64,000 nucleotides of DNA from Nemertoderma westbladi (lineage: Eukaryota; Xenacoelomorpha; Nemertodermatida; Nemertodermatidae). The stretch spans positions 43,983 through 107,982 of the forward strand of contig JAUCBJ010002271.1 of NCBI GenBank assembly GCA_032718475.1, written 5' to 3'. The translations under genes and the position numbers were made by a program. The notes under the pieces were generated by a model, which saw only the letters and a program-made list of their open reading frames with translations, ran no database searches and was not told the origin of the DNA. Below, in pieces: positions 1 to 12,461 of this stretch; the first letter of the stretch is position 1, and every line of letters begins with the position of its first letter.

Positions 1-1376
1 GCTTGATACGCGGTGAAACCGATCCAACCATTACGGAGGACGATGGTCGTTATATCGAACCGCCGATGTCCCAAGAGCAACTTACGCGTGAATTGGACTA
101 TCGAAAATTCACCGCTCGCTATACGCATCGTAATAGTACGTATATGGACTTCCTAACTACCGGCCATCCTATCGATTTACATGATACGGACGATGTAGAC
201 ACCGAAAGGGAAATGGTTCTATTTAAATATCATACCCAGCGGCATCGTAACGATAAACCGAGAATAGATCACGAAAATTCTATTCGTAACAGACTGGGAA
301 GACGAACCAATATGCCTAGAATCTGAGGAGATTCAGCCTATGGCGCCCGGAACAGCGACAACGATTACATCCTAGAATGGTATCAAGGTCCACAGTGTCT
401 CACTGCGTACGATTATCGCCATGCCAACTATGTTTCTCGGCAACGTTGTCGGTTATGCGCATCGAGATACCATGTTACGCCCATGGACACAAACGTCCGC
501 TGTTCCTATTTCCACGAACAACCGGCGATGGAAATTTATTGCGCGTATTGCAGATTTAATAATTTGCACATTTTTGCGGTTTGCCCTCAATTTATGACTC
601 AATGTCACCATTGTCAACTAAAGGGACACGCCAGTTTCGATTGCCCTTTTAATCACGATTTGGAAAGCGTAGATGAAATGATCACACTACGTTACATCAG
701 AGCTTGGGAAGCGAACGCTGATTTACATTGTGATTCGCGCCATCGCTATTATCCTAGACGCGCTTACGAAGGAATTTATGCGTTCCATCCTTATCTATTC
801 GCTTCTGTCGAACAGAAATCACGCATATCGAGTTACGAACTACTGAAGCGCGTCGGAGAATGTATTTCAACCAAATTCGTACGCAAATTTCTCAGGAGTG
901 TTAATCCTAGCGACCTTCATTCCTATAACTTAATCAATTATATCCGTCAGGATCCGGACTATGGAGACTTATTTGTTAACTCACACCCCGAGTTACAGGA
1001 AGTATATCGACGGCCTTACGAATACCGAGCCCGCGAACGCGAGTTGGAAAGAACCATTAAACCCCGGAGGTTTCTAACTGCCTATGGTCCACCCACGGCT
1101 CTCGGTCAGACCACTCGTAAAGGACCCGTAAGAGCGGCTGTCTTAAAACGAGCTCTCAAAGCCGTTAGACCCCTCTCCCCCGACGTTGATGTCAATCAAC
1201 CCGGTACTTCGACTGGCGGATACACCGACCATAATCCTACACCCTCTGATGCAATCATATTGCACCCTTCACCCAGGAGTTATAGCCCTCCTTGTAAAGT
1301 GGCTCGCTCCAAAGAGAAAAAGACTCTGGCTAGCTTTAAAAACCTGCGTAAACGCCGTCCGCGTAAGAAAGACTAA
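1..1376 (+). CDS. CCHC zinc-knuckle, gag-like protein; 5' partial, one in-frame TGA
   Basis: One reading frame runs from the window edge to a TAA at 1374-1376 with a single interruption, a TGA at 324-326. The frame downstream of the TGA is open without a Met until 483, so the two halves belong together. The second half has several Cys pairs (CRLC near 447-458, CAYC near 540-551) and a canonical zinc knuckle C-x2-C-x4-H-x4-C at 603-644. It ends in a Pro/Ser-rich stretch and a strongly basic tail. Zinc knuckles of this type bind nucleic acid and are typical of retroelement gag/ORF1 proteins, which suggests a mobile-element or virus-like origin. I cannot name the family. The base composition is less AT-rich than the flanks. 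The lone TGA is either a recent inactivating mutation or a read-through site; the sequence does not decide. Confidence 0.5.
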
Positions 1377-2510
1377 CTGTTTAGAGTATTTACATATATT
1401 AGAAACTGTGATTTTGTATATTTTATAGACTCAAATCCCATTTTCTGGGAGCGGGTAAAAGCTTCTGTGGGATATAACTGGCCCTTTTGCTTTGCAATCC
1501 AGTTTCCCCCCAGGCGCTGGAATACTCTAAAAAGCTCTCTAACTCGAATGATGCAAAGCGACCGGCTGATTGGCTGATTTGTTATACGAGGGGCTCTTTA
1601 CTATGTTCTATCGGCCAACCAGAGCTATAGCAGCAGAGTATGCAACCAGGACAACCGAGCGGAGTGACTCATTTTGTGTGTTGGCCAAGGGTTGCAAAAT
1701 TCCTGATAGTTCGACATTTAGATATTCGTGGAACTTGTGGAATCTGGTGTTCTGCCAATGAGAGCTATTCCTCTCTGTGTAAAAGATACCTGCAACGGTG
1801 TTAGGGACAGTAGCAGTTTTTTCTTGATACTGTTTTGTTGTTTCTATCTAGGCCAGGAACACCGGCTCTAGAGTCAATTCGTTTCAGACTTTAGAAGAAA
1901 CATTAGTAGGCTTAAGATTATAGAGCGTATAACTGTTATCGGCTCAATCTGCACATACATTGTCATATCATATCTTAACCTACCGTCTTAATGCTTTTTA
2001 CTGTTGTCATATTTTGTATTAGTTGGTTGAATATTATTTGGAGAACATCTATAAAGAACCCAAATTTCCCAATTTTCTTGATACACTACAGGTTAGAGAG
2101 ACGGGTTATATATAGCGATTGCGACTTATATTATTGTGGTTTGTAGTGAATTTAATGCTATTTGATAAGCACTACATGAGTCAGTTGCTGTTCTCTTTAT
2201 ATATGATAAAATTCATTGACGGTCGGCAAATTAGTGAGCAGTATTGTGTGTTACCGGTAGTGTGCATGATTGTGGCTGATAACTAAGCATTTCCTAAAGA
2301 ATGCGCCTCATACGTGAATCATAAGACTTACCGACTTACCGTTGTGATTAGTATAAGTCATATCTCTGTTTATCTAGATAGAGCACCACGTCCTAAAGGA
2401 ACTGTTAATATTTCCCGAAAGTGAATAATATTAGTCAGAAATTATTTATTAACGATCAATCGAATAATACAGTAAGCTTACACTGCAATAATAATCTAAG
2501 CCCTCAGAAT
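1377..2510. other. Non-coding flank of the zinc-knuckle ORF
   Basis: No supported gene. The stretch follows the gag-like stop codon and could be the 3' non-coding end of the same element. I see no convincing LTR ends or polypurine tract. Short ORFs here show no recognisable motif. Confidence 0.3.
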
Positions 2511-2680
2511 CCAGTCTCCCGGGTATATCCAGCGGGTGAATGGACGCGCACTAGGTTGGTTTCTGCTAATGTTGTGTTTATTGGTATTAAATATTTGTCA
2601 ACTTCTAAAGTCTATTTATAAACCAAAAGACATATAAATTTTGGCAGGTTAAACTGCTAAAGGTCTTCAAAAGCGCGTAC
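2511..2680 (+). repeat. Dispersed repeat, copy 1 (inverted copy at 63812-63975)
   Basis: About 170 bp matches the reverse complement of the window's far end. Shared landmarks are CTCCCGGG, the string ATCCAGCGGGTGAATGG, a GCGCGCA-like motif, and GGTTAAACTGC near the other edge. The two copies are about 61 kb apart in opposite orientation. No coding potential; the element class is unknown. Confidence 0.6.
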
Positions 2681-4040
2681 ACAACTTTTGAGCATTTCAA
2701 AATTTTCAAAAAGCGATTTGATCAGGCCATGATCAGGAAAGATCATGTTTTCGGTTTTATTTCGAAGACCAAGTCCTGTGAGTTCACCGTATGAAAAAAA
2801 TTAACATTACAAAAAGATTCCTCACCCTCGAATTAGGGGGGGTAGCCAAAATTTGACCATAAAAAAGTTCAATTCTAGGGGGTCAAAAGATCATGATCGC
2901 AAAATGATCAGTGTTTTCGAAATTACATCTGAGCATTTTGGGGCAAAACTTTCAAACTAAAAAACATTCACTGGAGTGTTCTAAGTAGATTAAAAAATTT
3001 TTTGACTCAATAGGCCTACCGGTACCGGAGATATGGTCGTCCAAAGTCTGCTTCCGGTAATTCGAAAATATTTCGAAAACCCTTGATCGAATTTTTTCCT
3101 TGAAAATATGTGAATGTACAGTTAGTGGACCCGCATCTAACGATATATCACAATCCATATTTCGGATGACAGGTACCGGTGTAATCAGACTTTACCAAAA
3201 AAATTCAAATTTTTGCTACTCATGTCTGACTATCTCGAAAACTATAATAAGTATGGAAATACTTTCACTGCAAGAAATGTTCGCCTATCCAATGCGCTTC
3301 TAACTCTGTGCTCGGATTTTGCATAGTGTCAAAACCTACAACTTAACCCCCCCAGCGGAGGGAACGGAGTGACCGGATCGCCGGTACTATCTTTCATTAT
3401 TATGAAGTAATAAGGGCGGTGGGTGGGGTAGATGGTGAACACTATTTATAGGGTGGAGGGAGGGTCTAGTATATTACTTTAGGATATTTGATTTCTTTGC
3501 AATATAGTTTAGCTGCCTCAGTCTTATTTGTAATATGTTATACATTATACCAAATTATATCAAGTTTTAACATACTACATTGTCTACCTGTAGGATAAAT
3601 ATACAATGTAGGGCTCATAATATATTTATAAATAGATTTAGTATATTTACATTGTATAACAGAGTTAATTGATACTATTACGGTATTATACTAAAGATGC
3701 CGCTTTGATATATCTGATCAAATGGCAATTTCTGGTATATTATCTATTTCACTATCTTGGGTATATCATTCAATTTCTAAAACTATAATAATAAACATTT
3801 ACTTCACTTCTTGTTTACTCGGATGGATATAATAATATAAAATATGTCAGTATAATATCTTATAGGGCCAAACGCAGATTAATCGGAATAATATGTTTAA
3901 TTATTATTACAATTGGCACATTGAAGTAAGTAGTACATGAGTTTGATAAAATAATTATGAATCTGTATCTTATTCTACTTTGTCTATATGATTATGTTAT
4001 ATAATAATGTTACTTTATCACTTTGGTTTAAACCGATCTC
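2681..4040. other. AT-rich region, no gene seen
   Basis: Mostly A/T homopolymers and short low-complexity runs. The short ORFs on both strands lack conserved motifs. A small GC-richer patch at 3345-3390 has no recognised feature. Confidence 0.4.
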
Positions 4041-4044
4041 CTTT

Positions 4045-4109
4045 ACTATTACTTACTACTTATACTACTACTACTACTACTATTACTACTACTACTACTG
4101 ACTACTACA
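4045..4109. repeat. (TAC)n microsatellite
   Basis: Imperfect trinucleotide TAC/ACT array with a few interruptions. Confidence 0.85.
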
Positions 4110-5850
4110 GAGTTATATATTATAAGAGGACTGGGTTTGTGATTATTAGTTATTATACAAGTGCCCCTCGGCTATAGAGAGTCCACCCTCGGTTGCTTAC
4201 TGGATAATAAAAATACATTGGAGTCTGATATAACACTGAAACAGGGACAATTTATTGAGAAATTAAATGTTATTATTAGACAAGAATTTTATACATACAC
4301 ACTGTGCGAATTGCAACGCATTTACTGCACTAGTTTTTACGGTAGTTGTTTCTGGGATCATTTCTCCAATAGTTGTTGTAGGCTATTTACATCATGGAAT
4401 ATTAATGTTCGAATTGTGTTCGGTTTACAATATGCTAGTTACAGATATATTGTTGAAAACTTGTTACCTTGTATTATTTCGCTAGGGATTTACGTACATC
4501 GAACAAAAGGTGCCTATGTTTTCTTTCTGAAGTATCGTTCACTGATTGTAGATCACATAGTGATTGTAATTTATGTAGTATCGGCAATATGTGCAATACT
4601 AATAATTTAAATTTTATGTCGTCTCGTAATTTCTCCCGGTGTAGTAGATATGTACAGATTCAGATATGTGGCGTTTAAATCTTTGTAAAGAAATTATCGG
4701 TTGCCGTTTGAATGCAGTACAATTTGAGGTGCCAGGTTTTAATGATTCAGAAATGAAGGTTATTCTTGATAATGTTTCCACCACGTAACATGCAATTATC
4801 GGTGACGAACATAACGTTTTGTTGTGCTAGATTTATTATATACTTTACATACGCTGTACCGTTATTTTTATTAATTATGAGCATGAATTAAATAAATAAA
4901 TAAATGAAATAATTAATTATAACTTTTCTGAATAACATAGGACATTTTATGAATTTGAAGCATAATTTTTAAATTACTTTTAAAAAAAACATATCAATCT
5001 ACTAGTGCTAGAGATTGTACTTTTCGCACTATTGTAAATCGTTGGAAGTATCACAAGTTACTTATTGAAACTGGACCTTGGAGTAGACCCAGGCGATTAT
5101 TATAGGCTTTGTAGCTGCGATCTAGCGAATCAGTACATGATGAGCCACATATTATTTTTAAATACATTTTAACTAAGAAGTTAAGAGAACGTTTTCGCCA
5201 TTTAACGTTTGATACCATTCGTGTATTTTTCACAGAGACGATTTAAAACACGTATGCAGATTCATATTATGGCTTTATCGCAATATACTGACACTTGATA
5301 TATTATTAAATATAACTAATATTCGAATGCATTTAATTTGTTAATGTTTTATATTTTAAATGTTTATTGTGATAATAAACTACTATTTCTAAGTGGTGCC
5401 GGAAATCTTGGGCAACAGCGGGGATAATTATAATTAAATAATTCAGAATATTAGCAGTATTTTCTTTCCTACAGCATATTGCATAATGTAATCTACACAA
5501 TTCAACAGTATGCAGTTCCTACATACAGTAGCTACATGTAATTATGTTATTGATTGTTTTGAGTTATTAAAACATATGTTGAACACATTATAGGACAAGC
5601 GGAGGTGGATGGGGTCGGTATTATACATTGCATCTATTTATATTACATTGTATAATGTTATGTAATGAAATATACTACACTGGTACTTATTATTAAAGTG
5701 ATTTAACTGCTGCAAAATTTATGATCAAAATACAGATTTTGTAAATTTTAATTAATAATTATATTTTTTTCCAATAATTAATTTATAAACCGACAATATA
5801 ATTGGAGCAATCATAATTGGTAAGTATTAAAAATATGTTACTATCCAACA
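4110..5850. other. AT-rich region with unrecognised ORFs
   Basis: The longest ORF (4161-4610, + strand, 149 codons) looks hydrophobic in two frames at once, as AT-rich DNA often does, and has no motif I recognise. A tail at 4665-4787 and a stretch near 5030-5245 read like degraded coding sequence but cannot be assigned. I would not annotate a gene here. Confidence 0.3.
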
Positions 5851-5918
5851 TGTGCTACTGAATACATGTCATAGTAGAATTAGGCAACTGAATACATCTC
5901 ATAGTAGAATTAGGCAAT
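5851..5918. repeat. 34-bp tandem duplication
   Basis: The unit ACTGAATACATSTCATAGTA plus AGAATTAGGCA occurs twice in direct tandem with one mismatch. Confidence 0.75.
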
Positions 5919-6166
5919 CATAATAATTACTTTAATTATCAACCATAAAAGTCATAATAAGCACAACTTTTAATTATTGGATTAATGTTATGGTATATTT
6001 ACTTTCGCAGAACCTGAGCCTCAGATCGGCAACAGAAACGACTTACAACCTCGTAGGACAGCCTGAGACTACTTGTTCACGCTTTCTGCTTGGGAGAAGT
6101 TGTTGTTCAGTTTTAATAAGGTCTGCTAATAATTTATTTCATTTATCTTATGATACCATTATAAAC

Positions 6167-6414
6167 GGGAGCCCCAACCACTGCGGTAATGTCAATCGGG
6201 CAGCGCTTCAAGTGGAAGCATCAATCATACTTGTCAAGCAGATGTGTTAGGATTGTGCATCAAGACAATCAGAAACTCATTGAATAACACGTCCATGGCA
6301 CATAGGCAAGGCAGCTAACATGGGAGCCTTTTAAATGATACAATTTCATATATAAAATAAATTGACGAGTGATGCTTGCGCTTGAAGCATCTTGATGCAT
6401 TGTTTGGGGCTCCC
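6167..6414. mobile_element. Short MITE with 11-bp terminal inverted repeats
   Basis: GGGAGCCCCAA at 6167-6177 is perfectly inverted at 6404-6414. Subterminal sequences (GCTTCAAG...GAAGCATC and its inverse near 6375-6400) are also inverted, so the 248-bp unit can fold back. No ORF inside and no clear target-site duplication. Confidence 0.5.
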
Positions 6415-6500
6415 CTTAAAATATCCCTATCAATTCGCGAAATATATTTTAGACCACATTTTTGTTAATGACTGAGACTCATTAATCGATCTTAATGACT

Positions 6501-6716
6501 AATTATCCTTTTAAGTGCCAAAATGGGCTCCATGGTCCCACGACCTTTACGGAACCCATTCTGATTTCCACGGAGCAGTCTCTCAATGGGATCCCTGATG
6601 CGATTTAATAAAATTCTATTGTATAGCTTTGCAGCAATCGAGATCAATGAGATTCCCTGAAAAGAACCATAGAGTGTTAGGTCACCCTTCTTGGGAACTA
6701 GCACCAACTTATAAAC
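6501..6716 (-). mobile_element. Family-B LINE fragment (RT fingers region)
   Basis: Minus-strand translation gives the reverse transcriptase segment with LVPKKG, GISLISIA and NGFRKGRGT. It is nearly identical to the homologous part of the full-length copy at 50174-53975. It abuts the unrelated LINE E at 6717, so it is an insertion or a rearrangement joint. Confidence 0.85.
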
Positions 6717-8690
6717 TTAACTTAATAGATTGGCATTCCATATCAAGAAAGCTTCATGGGATTCGCGATAGAGATCCTTATCCAAGTCGTTCCATCCTGG
6801 TATTCCAAGAGGAGAGTTTGGTTTGCCGGGTCTGGTACATGGAATCTTCTCAGATGCCGCCGCCTTTAGAGCCACAACAATATCACAGTACGATTTCTCT
6901 AATCTGTCTCGGTGATCTGTACAAGTTACATTTTTACAACCCAGACAGTCTCGGTCCAACCGAATTTCCGTGAGCTTCTTGGCTGCAACTTGGTTGTAAT
7001 TTGCCAAGTCAGCACTTGTTGCCTTATCCAAGATTGGTTTACGCATTTCAAGATTGGTTGTAGCACCCTGGATGCAACGCAGTGATCCAACCATGATGTG
7101 CTATTATATAGTGGTTTATATAGGTGAATATGTTGGATGGAAGCAATAAAACATCCAAATCATCATAACCATTCTAAGCACACCAGTCACTTAGTTCAGT
7201 GTAAAATTCTCGCGATGGGTCTGCATTTAGATCGCCTATAAATGCAATTTTACTAAATGGGAGTGTATCCCCGAGAGCTTAAAGTTTACAAAGATATTCT
7301 ATCAATATACTCATAAGTATACATTGCCAGTTCCACCTGATATACGGATAGCGAGGTATTGAGGATCTGATGAATCAACAATATCAATTGAATTTGTTAG
7401 TTCATTTTTCCAAAACACAGCGAGACCTCCGAAAGGCCTACCAATGAGTGGGCCACTGGAGAGGCACACAGGTGACGTTCCGTGTACATTAAAGTCCTCA
7501 GAAAGCAACTCCAAAAAATCGATATCCTGCTTTGGCAGCAGGTGTTCCTATACGAATATGATGTCGGAGCATTCAAACAGTTTATTCATCACATAATGGC
7601 TTTCAGCCGTTCGAATTGAGTTTGCATTATATGAGGAAAGTTTAAGATACTTGCCCCCCATTTTCGGTGGGTGTTTCAGTTGATCCCTGTCCCAGTGGCA
7701 ACTGTTTCTGCTTCACCGTATTAAGGCTTGAATAACCCTTCCTCTTGAACCTATTACGGACTTGGACATGGGGCCAGTAGGCGGCTGCGCTCTCTGATTT
7801 CATAGCATCTGCTCATCCCTTTTGCAGGTGATAACAAATGACTTGTAGGAAGTTGTCTTGTTATCAACTTCCTCGCACTTAACCTCGTAATCAAAATTCC
7901 CCTTTCTGTCTCTACCAATCTTTAAGTGGTCTGCTCTGTGACGCTATGGGAGATATACAATTTCTGGACAGATTATATCCCCTGGGCCAACCCCATGCCA
8001 GTTCCAATAACCTATGCGCGCCTCGGTTGTCTTTTGACATTTGATTGACAACCTGATGACTTTAAAGGTCAACCTTGCTTACCAATTGTAGTCATCTCAT
8101 CTACAGATGAGGCGTTCTGCACTGGGGGTTGTGCCGCAAACGAAGCCCAGAGGGCCGGCTTTGCGGTTTGTACTGGAGGAACTGGGGTCAGTGGAAGTGG
8201 ATTCATCGCCACTAATATCCACTCCACTGTGTGGACCAGTGGAGACGGCCCATGGCTAGCTGTGTTTCATCCATTTCCTGGTACAAAAACAGGTGCAGCA
8301 TAATTAGTTCCAGGAACAGCCACCCTAGGTGATGGTGGTCATGATTCCAGAACTGCCAAACGTTCCTTTAGGGAGTTGACATCTGTAGAGAGAGTCGTTA
8401 TAATCGATCCCGCGGTGGTAACTGGTGGAAGTCGTGTAAAATCTTCCACAACAAACTTTGGCATTGGATCTAGGCCACAAAAATCCGGTGACTCAAGAAT
8501 ACCTAAAATATCGATTATGTATGTTTCTGACCAAACCGTTTTTTACTTCCTGGTCCGATCCCAGTAGATCAATCAAAATTGATCTAGCTTCTTCATAATC
8601 TGCATTAGAGAACCCAGGCCAACATATAAGGGTGTCCACCAACCAGTTCTATGTAGAGGGTTTAGATCTGGAAGCGCAGAAAGGAGTAGC
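6717..8690 (-). mobile_element. LINE E relic: ORF1-like region and endonuclease domain
   Basis: Read on the minus strand, 8690-7700 gives a decayed ORF1-type protein (a helical N-terminus, then Pro-rich sequence). Below 7680 comes an APE-type endonuclease segment with NANSIR, a PFGGLAVFWK motif and a decayed GDLNADPS block near 7200. Residues encoded at 6717-7094 correspond to the linker before the RT domain. Many frameshifts and stops make it inactive. The order ORF1 then EN matches two-ORF CR1/jockey-like LINEs; the clade is not certain. Confidence 0.7.
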
Positions 8691-8889
8691 CGAGTACCCC
8701 ATTCACAGTATATTATTTTCAAGTGTGATAGTTCAGTAGTTCTGTAGTTCAGTACAGCAGTATAAACTGCTAAAATATTATATTAAATTAATATTAAGCT
8801 ACAGTCGTTAGAGTGATGAATAATGGATGGTATTATACAGTTAACTGTTGTTAGGTAATGTTTTATCTTTTTTTTTAACCATTCAGGAA

Positions 8890-9080
8890 ATGCATCATTT
8901 TATCAGGTTCGTGGTTCTATCAGCATTGTATTCTCTTTTGTGTATTGTAACAATCACAAATACAACTTCGCAAAGTACGGATTACCAGAATGCCAACTCA
9001 TGCATCTGTAAGGATAGTGCAAACGTAACCAATATTTGCACTGGCAACGTTCACAAGTTAGTTGAATTACACAGTAATCA
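8890..9080 (+). CDS. Gene 1 exon 1: signal peptide and N-terminal Cys region of LDLa-like secreted protein
   Basis: First coding exon of a three-exon gene (with 12530-12626 and 20369-20428) encoding 115 aa. A polypyrimidine tract and CAG end at 8886, so a 5' non-coding exon probably lies upstream and ATG 8890 is the first Met after that acceptor. Residues 1-25 form a hydrophobic signal peptide. The mature start is rich in Asn/Ser/Thr, followed by C-x-C and then VTNICTG. The donor is CA|GTAGTG, giving phase 2. LDLa modules are Cys-rich Ca-binding folds used for extracellular ligand binding; here a single copy forms almost the whole mature protein, so a secreted binding or effector peptide is inferred. 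The exon is longer than in genes 2 and 3 because of an extra Asn/Thr-rich linker. Function unknown. Confidence 0.75.
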
Positions 9081-9603
9081 GTAGTGTGTATATATTATAT
9101 ATATACACAATAAAACTCAGTTTTAGATTTACCTGTATATCCACTATGGTGGGTCATCATTGAAAAAATTTTGCAAATTGTTTTTCAGGTAGTGATAAAA
9201 AGTTGCTCCCATAATTACAGTTTAAGAAAAAAAATTTTTTCAAAATATTTCATTTATACCTGCCGGTTTGCAGGTTTTAACTATACGCTGTCAGTCTGTC
9301 CATCAGTTGATGGGGCAAACTTTAGAAAGGATACTATCTAGCTAAAAAAATTCTACAGGGGATTGATTTCTTGGTCGGAGACTTCATTTCGGATGTCATT
9401 TTTAATATTTCATGTTTCCATGTCTGTCTGTATGTCTGTCCGTCAAAAAATAACCGACAGACAGAAGGCAGTTTGGAAACCATCTGATGTGAAAACTGAC
9501 TTCGACAATTACTTCTGAGAAGAACCAAAGAAACCATATAGTTAAGCTTTTATATAATTGGTGTGATTTTCTTATATTTTGACAGGGAAAATCAGACAGA
9601 CTG

Positions 9604-9619
9604 ATAGACAGACAGACGG

Positions 9620-9678
<59 letters not shown>

Positions 9679-9692
9679 GGCACAGGCAGACG

Positions 9693-9755
<63 letters not shown>

Positions 9756-9772
9756 ACAGACAGACAGACTGA
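9604..9772. repeat. (GACA)n / (GGCA)n compound microsatellite
   Basis: About 60 bp of GACA units pass abruptly into about 70 bp of GGCA units and back to GACA. A short, diverged GTCT/GTCC run in the reverse sense lies at 9415-9445. The ORFs spanning it on both strands are artefacts of the repeat. Confidence 0.95.
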
Positions 9773-10084
9773 CTCAATTTCCTTTTAATAGTATAAATCA
9801 TAGCAATATGTTGTGTCTTTTATTGTTATTTTTAGATATAAAAGACACTCTTACATATTGAAAGACAGTTTTGCATGGCAAGGTTCAAACTTTAAATGTA
9901 ATGTCGGAATGGCATTTTTTTTTTTATTTACCGCCTTTTCAATTAGTTTTTAAGTTTTGGTATCAAATGATAGCTTGTTTTGTGTGCAATAATAATATTC
10001 GGGTTGTTTTTTAGTTTTGCAAACAAAAGTTTTTCGTTTTACGAAACAAACCGGATTTTTTATTGAAAATATAAAAACGCAACA

Positions 10085-10385
10085 ATTTGTAAAAATATAC
10101 TTAATTTTTGAGATATTTTTCATTTTATTTTTGCTATTTTTGCGATGTTGTCTAAATCATCCTGTAGTTAAATCACAATTTCAGTTTAGACTAACTCAAT
10201 GACATGTAGCAGTATCATAGTATGCTGATAACCTTAGTAGCCTACCAGACCACCACCGGTAACACTACCTTAGTAGCATATACTGTGAAAATGGAAGTTA
10301 TCTTGACGAAAATGATAAATATAAATGAAAGAACTCTTTCCAGCTGTTTGAAATTGCAGTTATTTATTGATGATTATTGCAGTTA
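10085..10385 (+). repeat. Dispersed repeat R, copy 1
   Basis: Matches 49640-50105 over several blocks (GCGATGTTGTCTAAATCATC, TTTAGACTAACTCAATGACA, CATGTAGCAGTATCATAGTA, CAGACCACCACCGGTAACAC). Copy 2 carries about 255 bp that this one lacks. A third piece (TCTTTCCAGCTGGTTGAAAT) recurs at 54236-54270. Class unknown. Confidence 0.7.
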
Positions 10386-10389
10386 TCTA

Positions 10390-10612
10390 GTGTCAAGCTT
10401 GGGGGAACCAATGAGACACCTCCAATGTTATATAGTGTCTGGTTGAAGCTGTGTGCATGGTTCTTGACACAGTGAATCCGGCGTAGCATTATTGCGAATG
10501 TGCCATCCAGAGATTTGTTGTCCTCAGCAGTTAGAGCCTCATCATGTACTCCTATAGAGGAGTACTGGAACTACTGCTGCTCTATATAATCGGACCTTAA
10601 GTTTCCAGGTAC
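10390..10612 (-). mobile_element. Family-B LINE 3' fragment
   Basis: Diverged antisense copy of the post-RT region, from the LTLEQ-equivalent segment up to the AVVPVLLYGSP-equivalent segment. It has scattered substitutions and a truncated 5' end. Confidence 0.85.
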
Positions 10613-11093
10613 TGATGCTGATAATTCGCAATTCCTCGTGGCATTGCAGCTAGCCATCATATTTTATACCGCTTGTTTGCAGCTAATGCGACACCATTTA
10701 CAGACGACTCTTCAACAAAATATTTGGAGATAATAGATTGTTCATTCATTATACACAGTAATGGTAATTTCAATAGGTTTCCCTAAATGGAAATTGTGAA
10801 AGAATCTTGAAAACTAAAAGAGATTTTCAGATTTCAGATTTGGAAATAATAATAAAAATAATTTCGTAATATTTTGGACCAAAATGGACCTTTTATTGCA
10901 GCACATTTCTATACTAAGTGTATCGAGCTCCTTGGTGGATTACCTAGGTGTCTGTGTTCAGACAGCGGTACATAAAATGTAAACTTAATGGTTATGCAGC
11001 TACTACCGACAGCTGTCTGCTGTTTCTTCTGGGGAAGAGTGTTAAATGGTTTTAATGATTTGATATATATTTTCAATATGACCTAGTGATGGT

Positions 11094-11523
11094 GAAACTA
11101 CTACAACTGCTACTAGGTCGAGCGAACTCGGACAGTGAAAATGAGACCCTCTTCCAGCATTCACGATTCTCCATAGTTGTCACAATTTCGTTTCTCTAAA
11201 AGTCCAGTATACCTTTCAAGCTGGTCTATATATGTTATCGCCGGTCATCCATGGCCACGCTTTCCTTGTGTTGGTTGCCAGAAAAGTAGATCTAGTATGA
11301 CCTCATGTTTACTTCTCCAGCAGTGCCCAGTGAAACTCAATATATGTTCATGGAGGGAGGTTGATACAGGTGGTATTGTACCATAAAGCTCGGCGTTTGT
11401 CATGTGTTGTCTCCAGCTGATGTTTAGGGCTGCCCCTAGTAGTCTTGTGTAGCAACCATCAATTCGTTGTTCAAGTGATTTCGTCAGTGTCTCCCCTTAT
11501 AAAAGTACACATTTCCACTGTGA
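11094..11523 (-). mobile_element. Family-A LINE 3' end, antisense
   Basis: Reverse complement of 37150-37580 in the family-A copy, starting at its short (TAG)n tail. The encoded C-terminal region resembles LRFSGHCWR...LGRPAITYI. 5'-truncated. Confidence 0.85.
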
Positions 11524-11529
11524 ATGAAA

Positions 11530-12275
11530 TAATGGTGAATGTTTTAGAACCTTAATAGATATTATTATATGTTAGCTAGTGTTTTTTACTAGCTAGTATT
11601 CTTTTGAAAATAAAAAAATTTAACTTTGTTTTGTTAACATTATTAGTTATGGTAGCTAAGTTGTTTTTATGGAGCTTGTGAATTATTTACTAGCTAGTAA
11701 TAGTATGTATTTAAATTGTTGTTGGTTGTTGGTTGGTTAGCAAGCCTAAATTATTATCCTGGATAATAGTGCTGGATCTCATTCAGGGACACTTTGCTGA
11801 ATTTATATTAATTTATAATCTAATTTATATTATAACTGTACCGCCACACGATGTTCAGCTTAAACTGTTATAATATCATTAATATTTTTGGTAATTAATA
11901 TATTCTGCAACAGTTTAGGTCTCTAAAATGCCTCTAATTCTGAAAAATAAATGTTTTCCCAAATTTTTTTTCATAATTTCAAAAAAATGCTAGTCACTGG
12001 TAGTAAAAAAACACTAGCTACACCTTAACAAATAATATATAATAATGTTCTCGAACACTTACCTTACAAAAATAAAAAAAAATACCATATTTTTAAAATT
12101 TCAAAAAATTCTAGCTAGTAAAAAAACACTAGCTACCATAAAAAAATAGATCTACTAATGTTCTAGAACATTCACCAATATCATAAAAGCACTAAAAAGT
12201 TGCTATCAGGAACCGGACAATTTGGTCCTGGACAATTCAGTCCCAGACAACTCGGTCCTAGGACAATTCGGATTG
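11530..12275. mobile_element. Fold-back DNA element with 15-bp terminal minisatellite
   Basis: GGTGAATGTTYTAGAAC near 11533 is inverted at 12157-12176, and the body is rich in ACTAGCTAG palindromes. Its right flank runs into degenerate copies of GGACAATTCGGTCC (12212-12275). The same body and array occur inverted at 63138-63811. No ORF. The structure is consistent with a non-autonomous fold-back transposon. Confidence 0.6.
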
Positions 12276-12283
12276 TTCTACAT

Positions 12284-12461
12284 CCGAAAAGCAAGCGTAC
12301 ACGTGGACGACCATCTATAACATATATAGACCAGCTTGAGAAAGGGATAATGAACTTGAGAGGAACGAAATTGCGACAACTATGGAGACTCGGGAAGCCT
12401 GGAAGGATTTCATTTCCACTGTTCGAGTTCGTTCGAACTAGTAGTAGTAGTAGTTTCTAAA
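12284..12461 (+). mobile_element. Family-A LINE 3' end, sense
   Basis: Matches 37415-37590, including the final codons and the (TAG)n tail. It joins the fold-back array directly and ends 68 bp before exon 2 of gene 1. Confidence 0.85.

Noticed and set aside
4161-4610. 149-codon hydrophobic ORF
   Set aside because: Overlapping frames look equally hydrophobic, no motif, no flanking gene signals; expected in AT-rich DNA.
5030-5245. Tc1/mariner-like helix-turn-helix coding remnant
   Set aside because: A few residues (RWKYHKLLIETGPWSRPRR) are suggestive, but no transposase core, TIRs or TA duplication was found.
8848-8889. Upstream ATG at 8848 as the start of gene 1
   Set aside because: The codons cover a polypyrimidine tract and CAG acceptor ending at 8886, so they are probably intronic; ATG 8890 follows the acceptor.
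9402-9801. Cys/Leu-rich and Thr/Asp/Arg-rich ORFs on both strands
   Set aside because: They are translations of the GACA/GGCA microsatellite.
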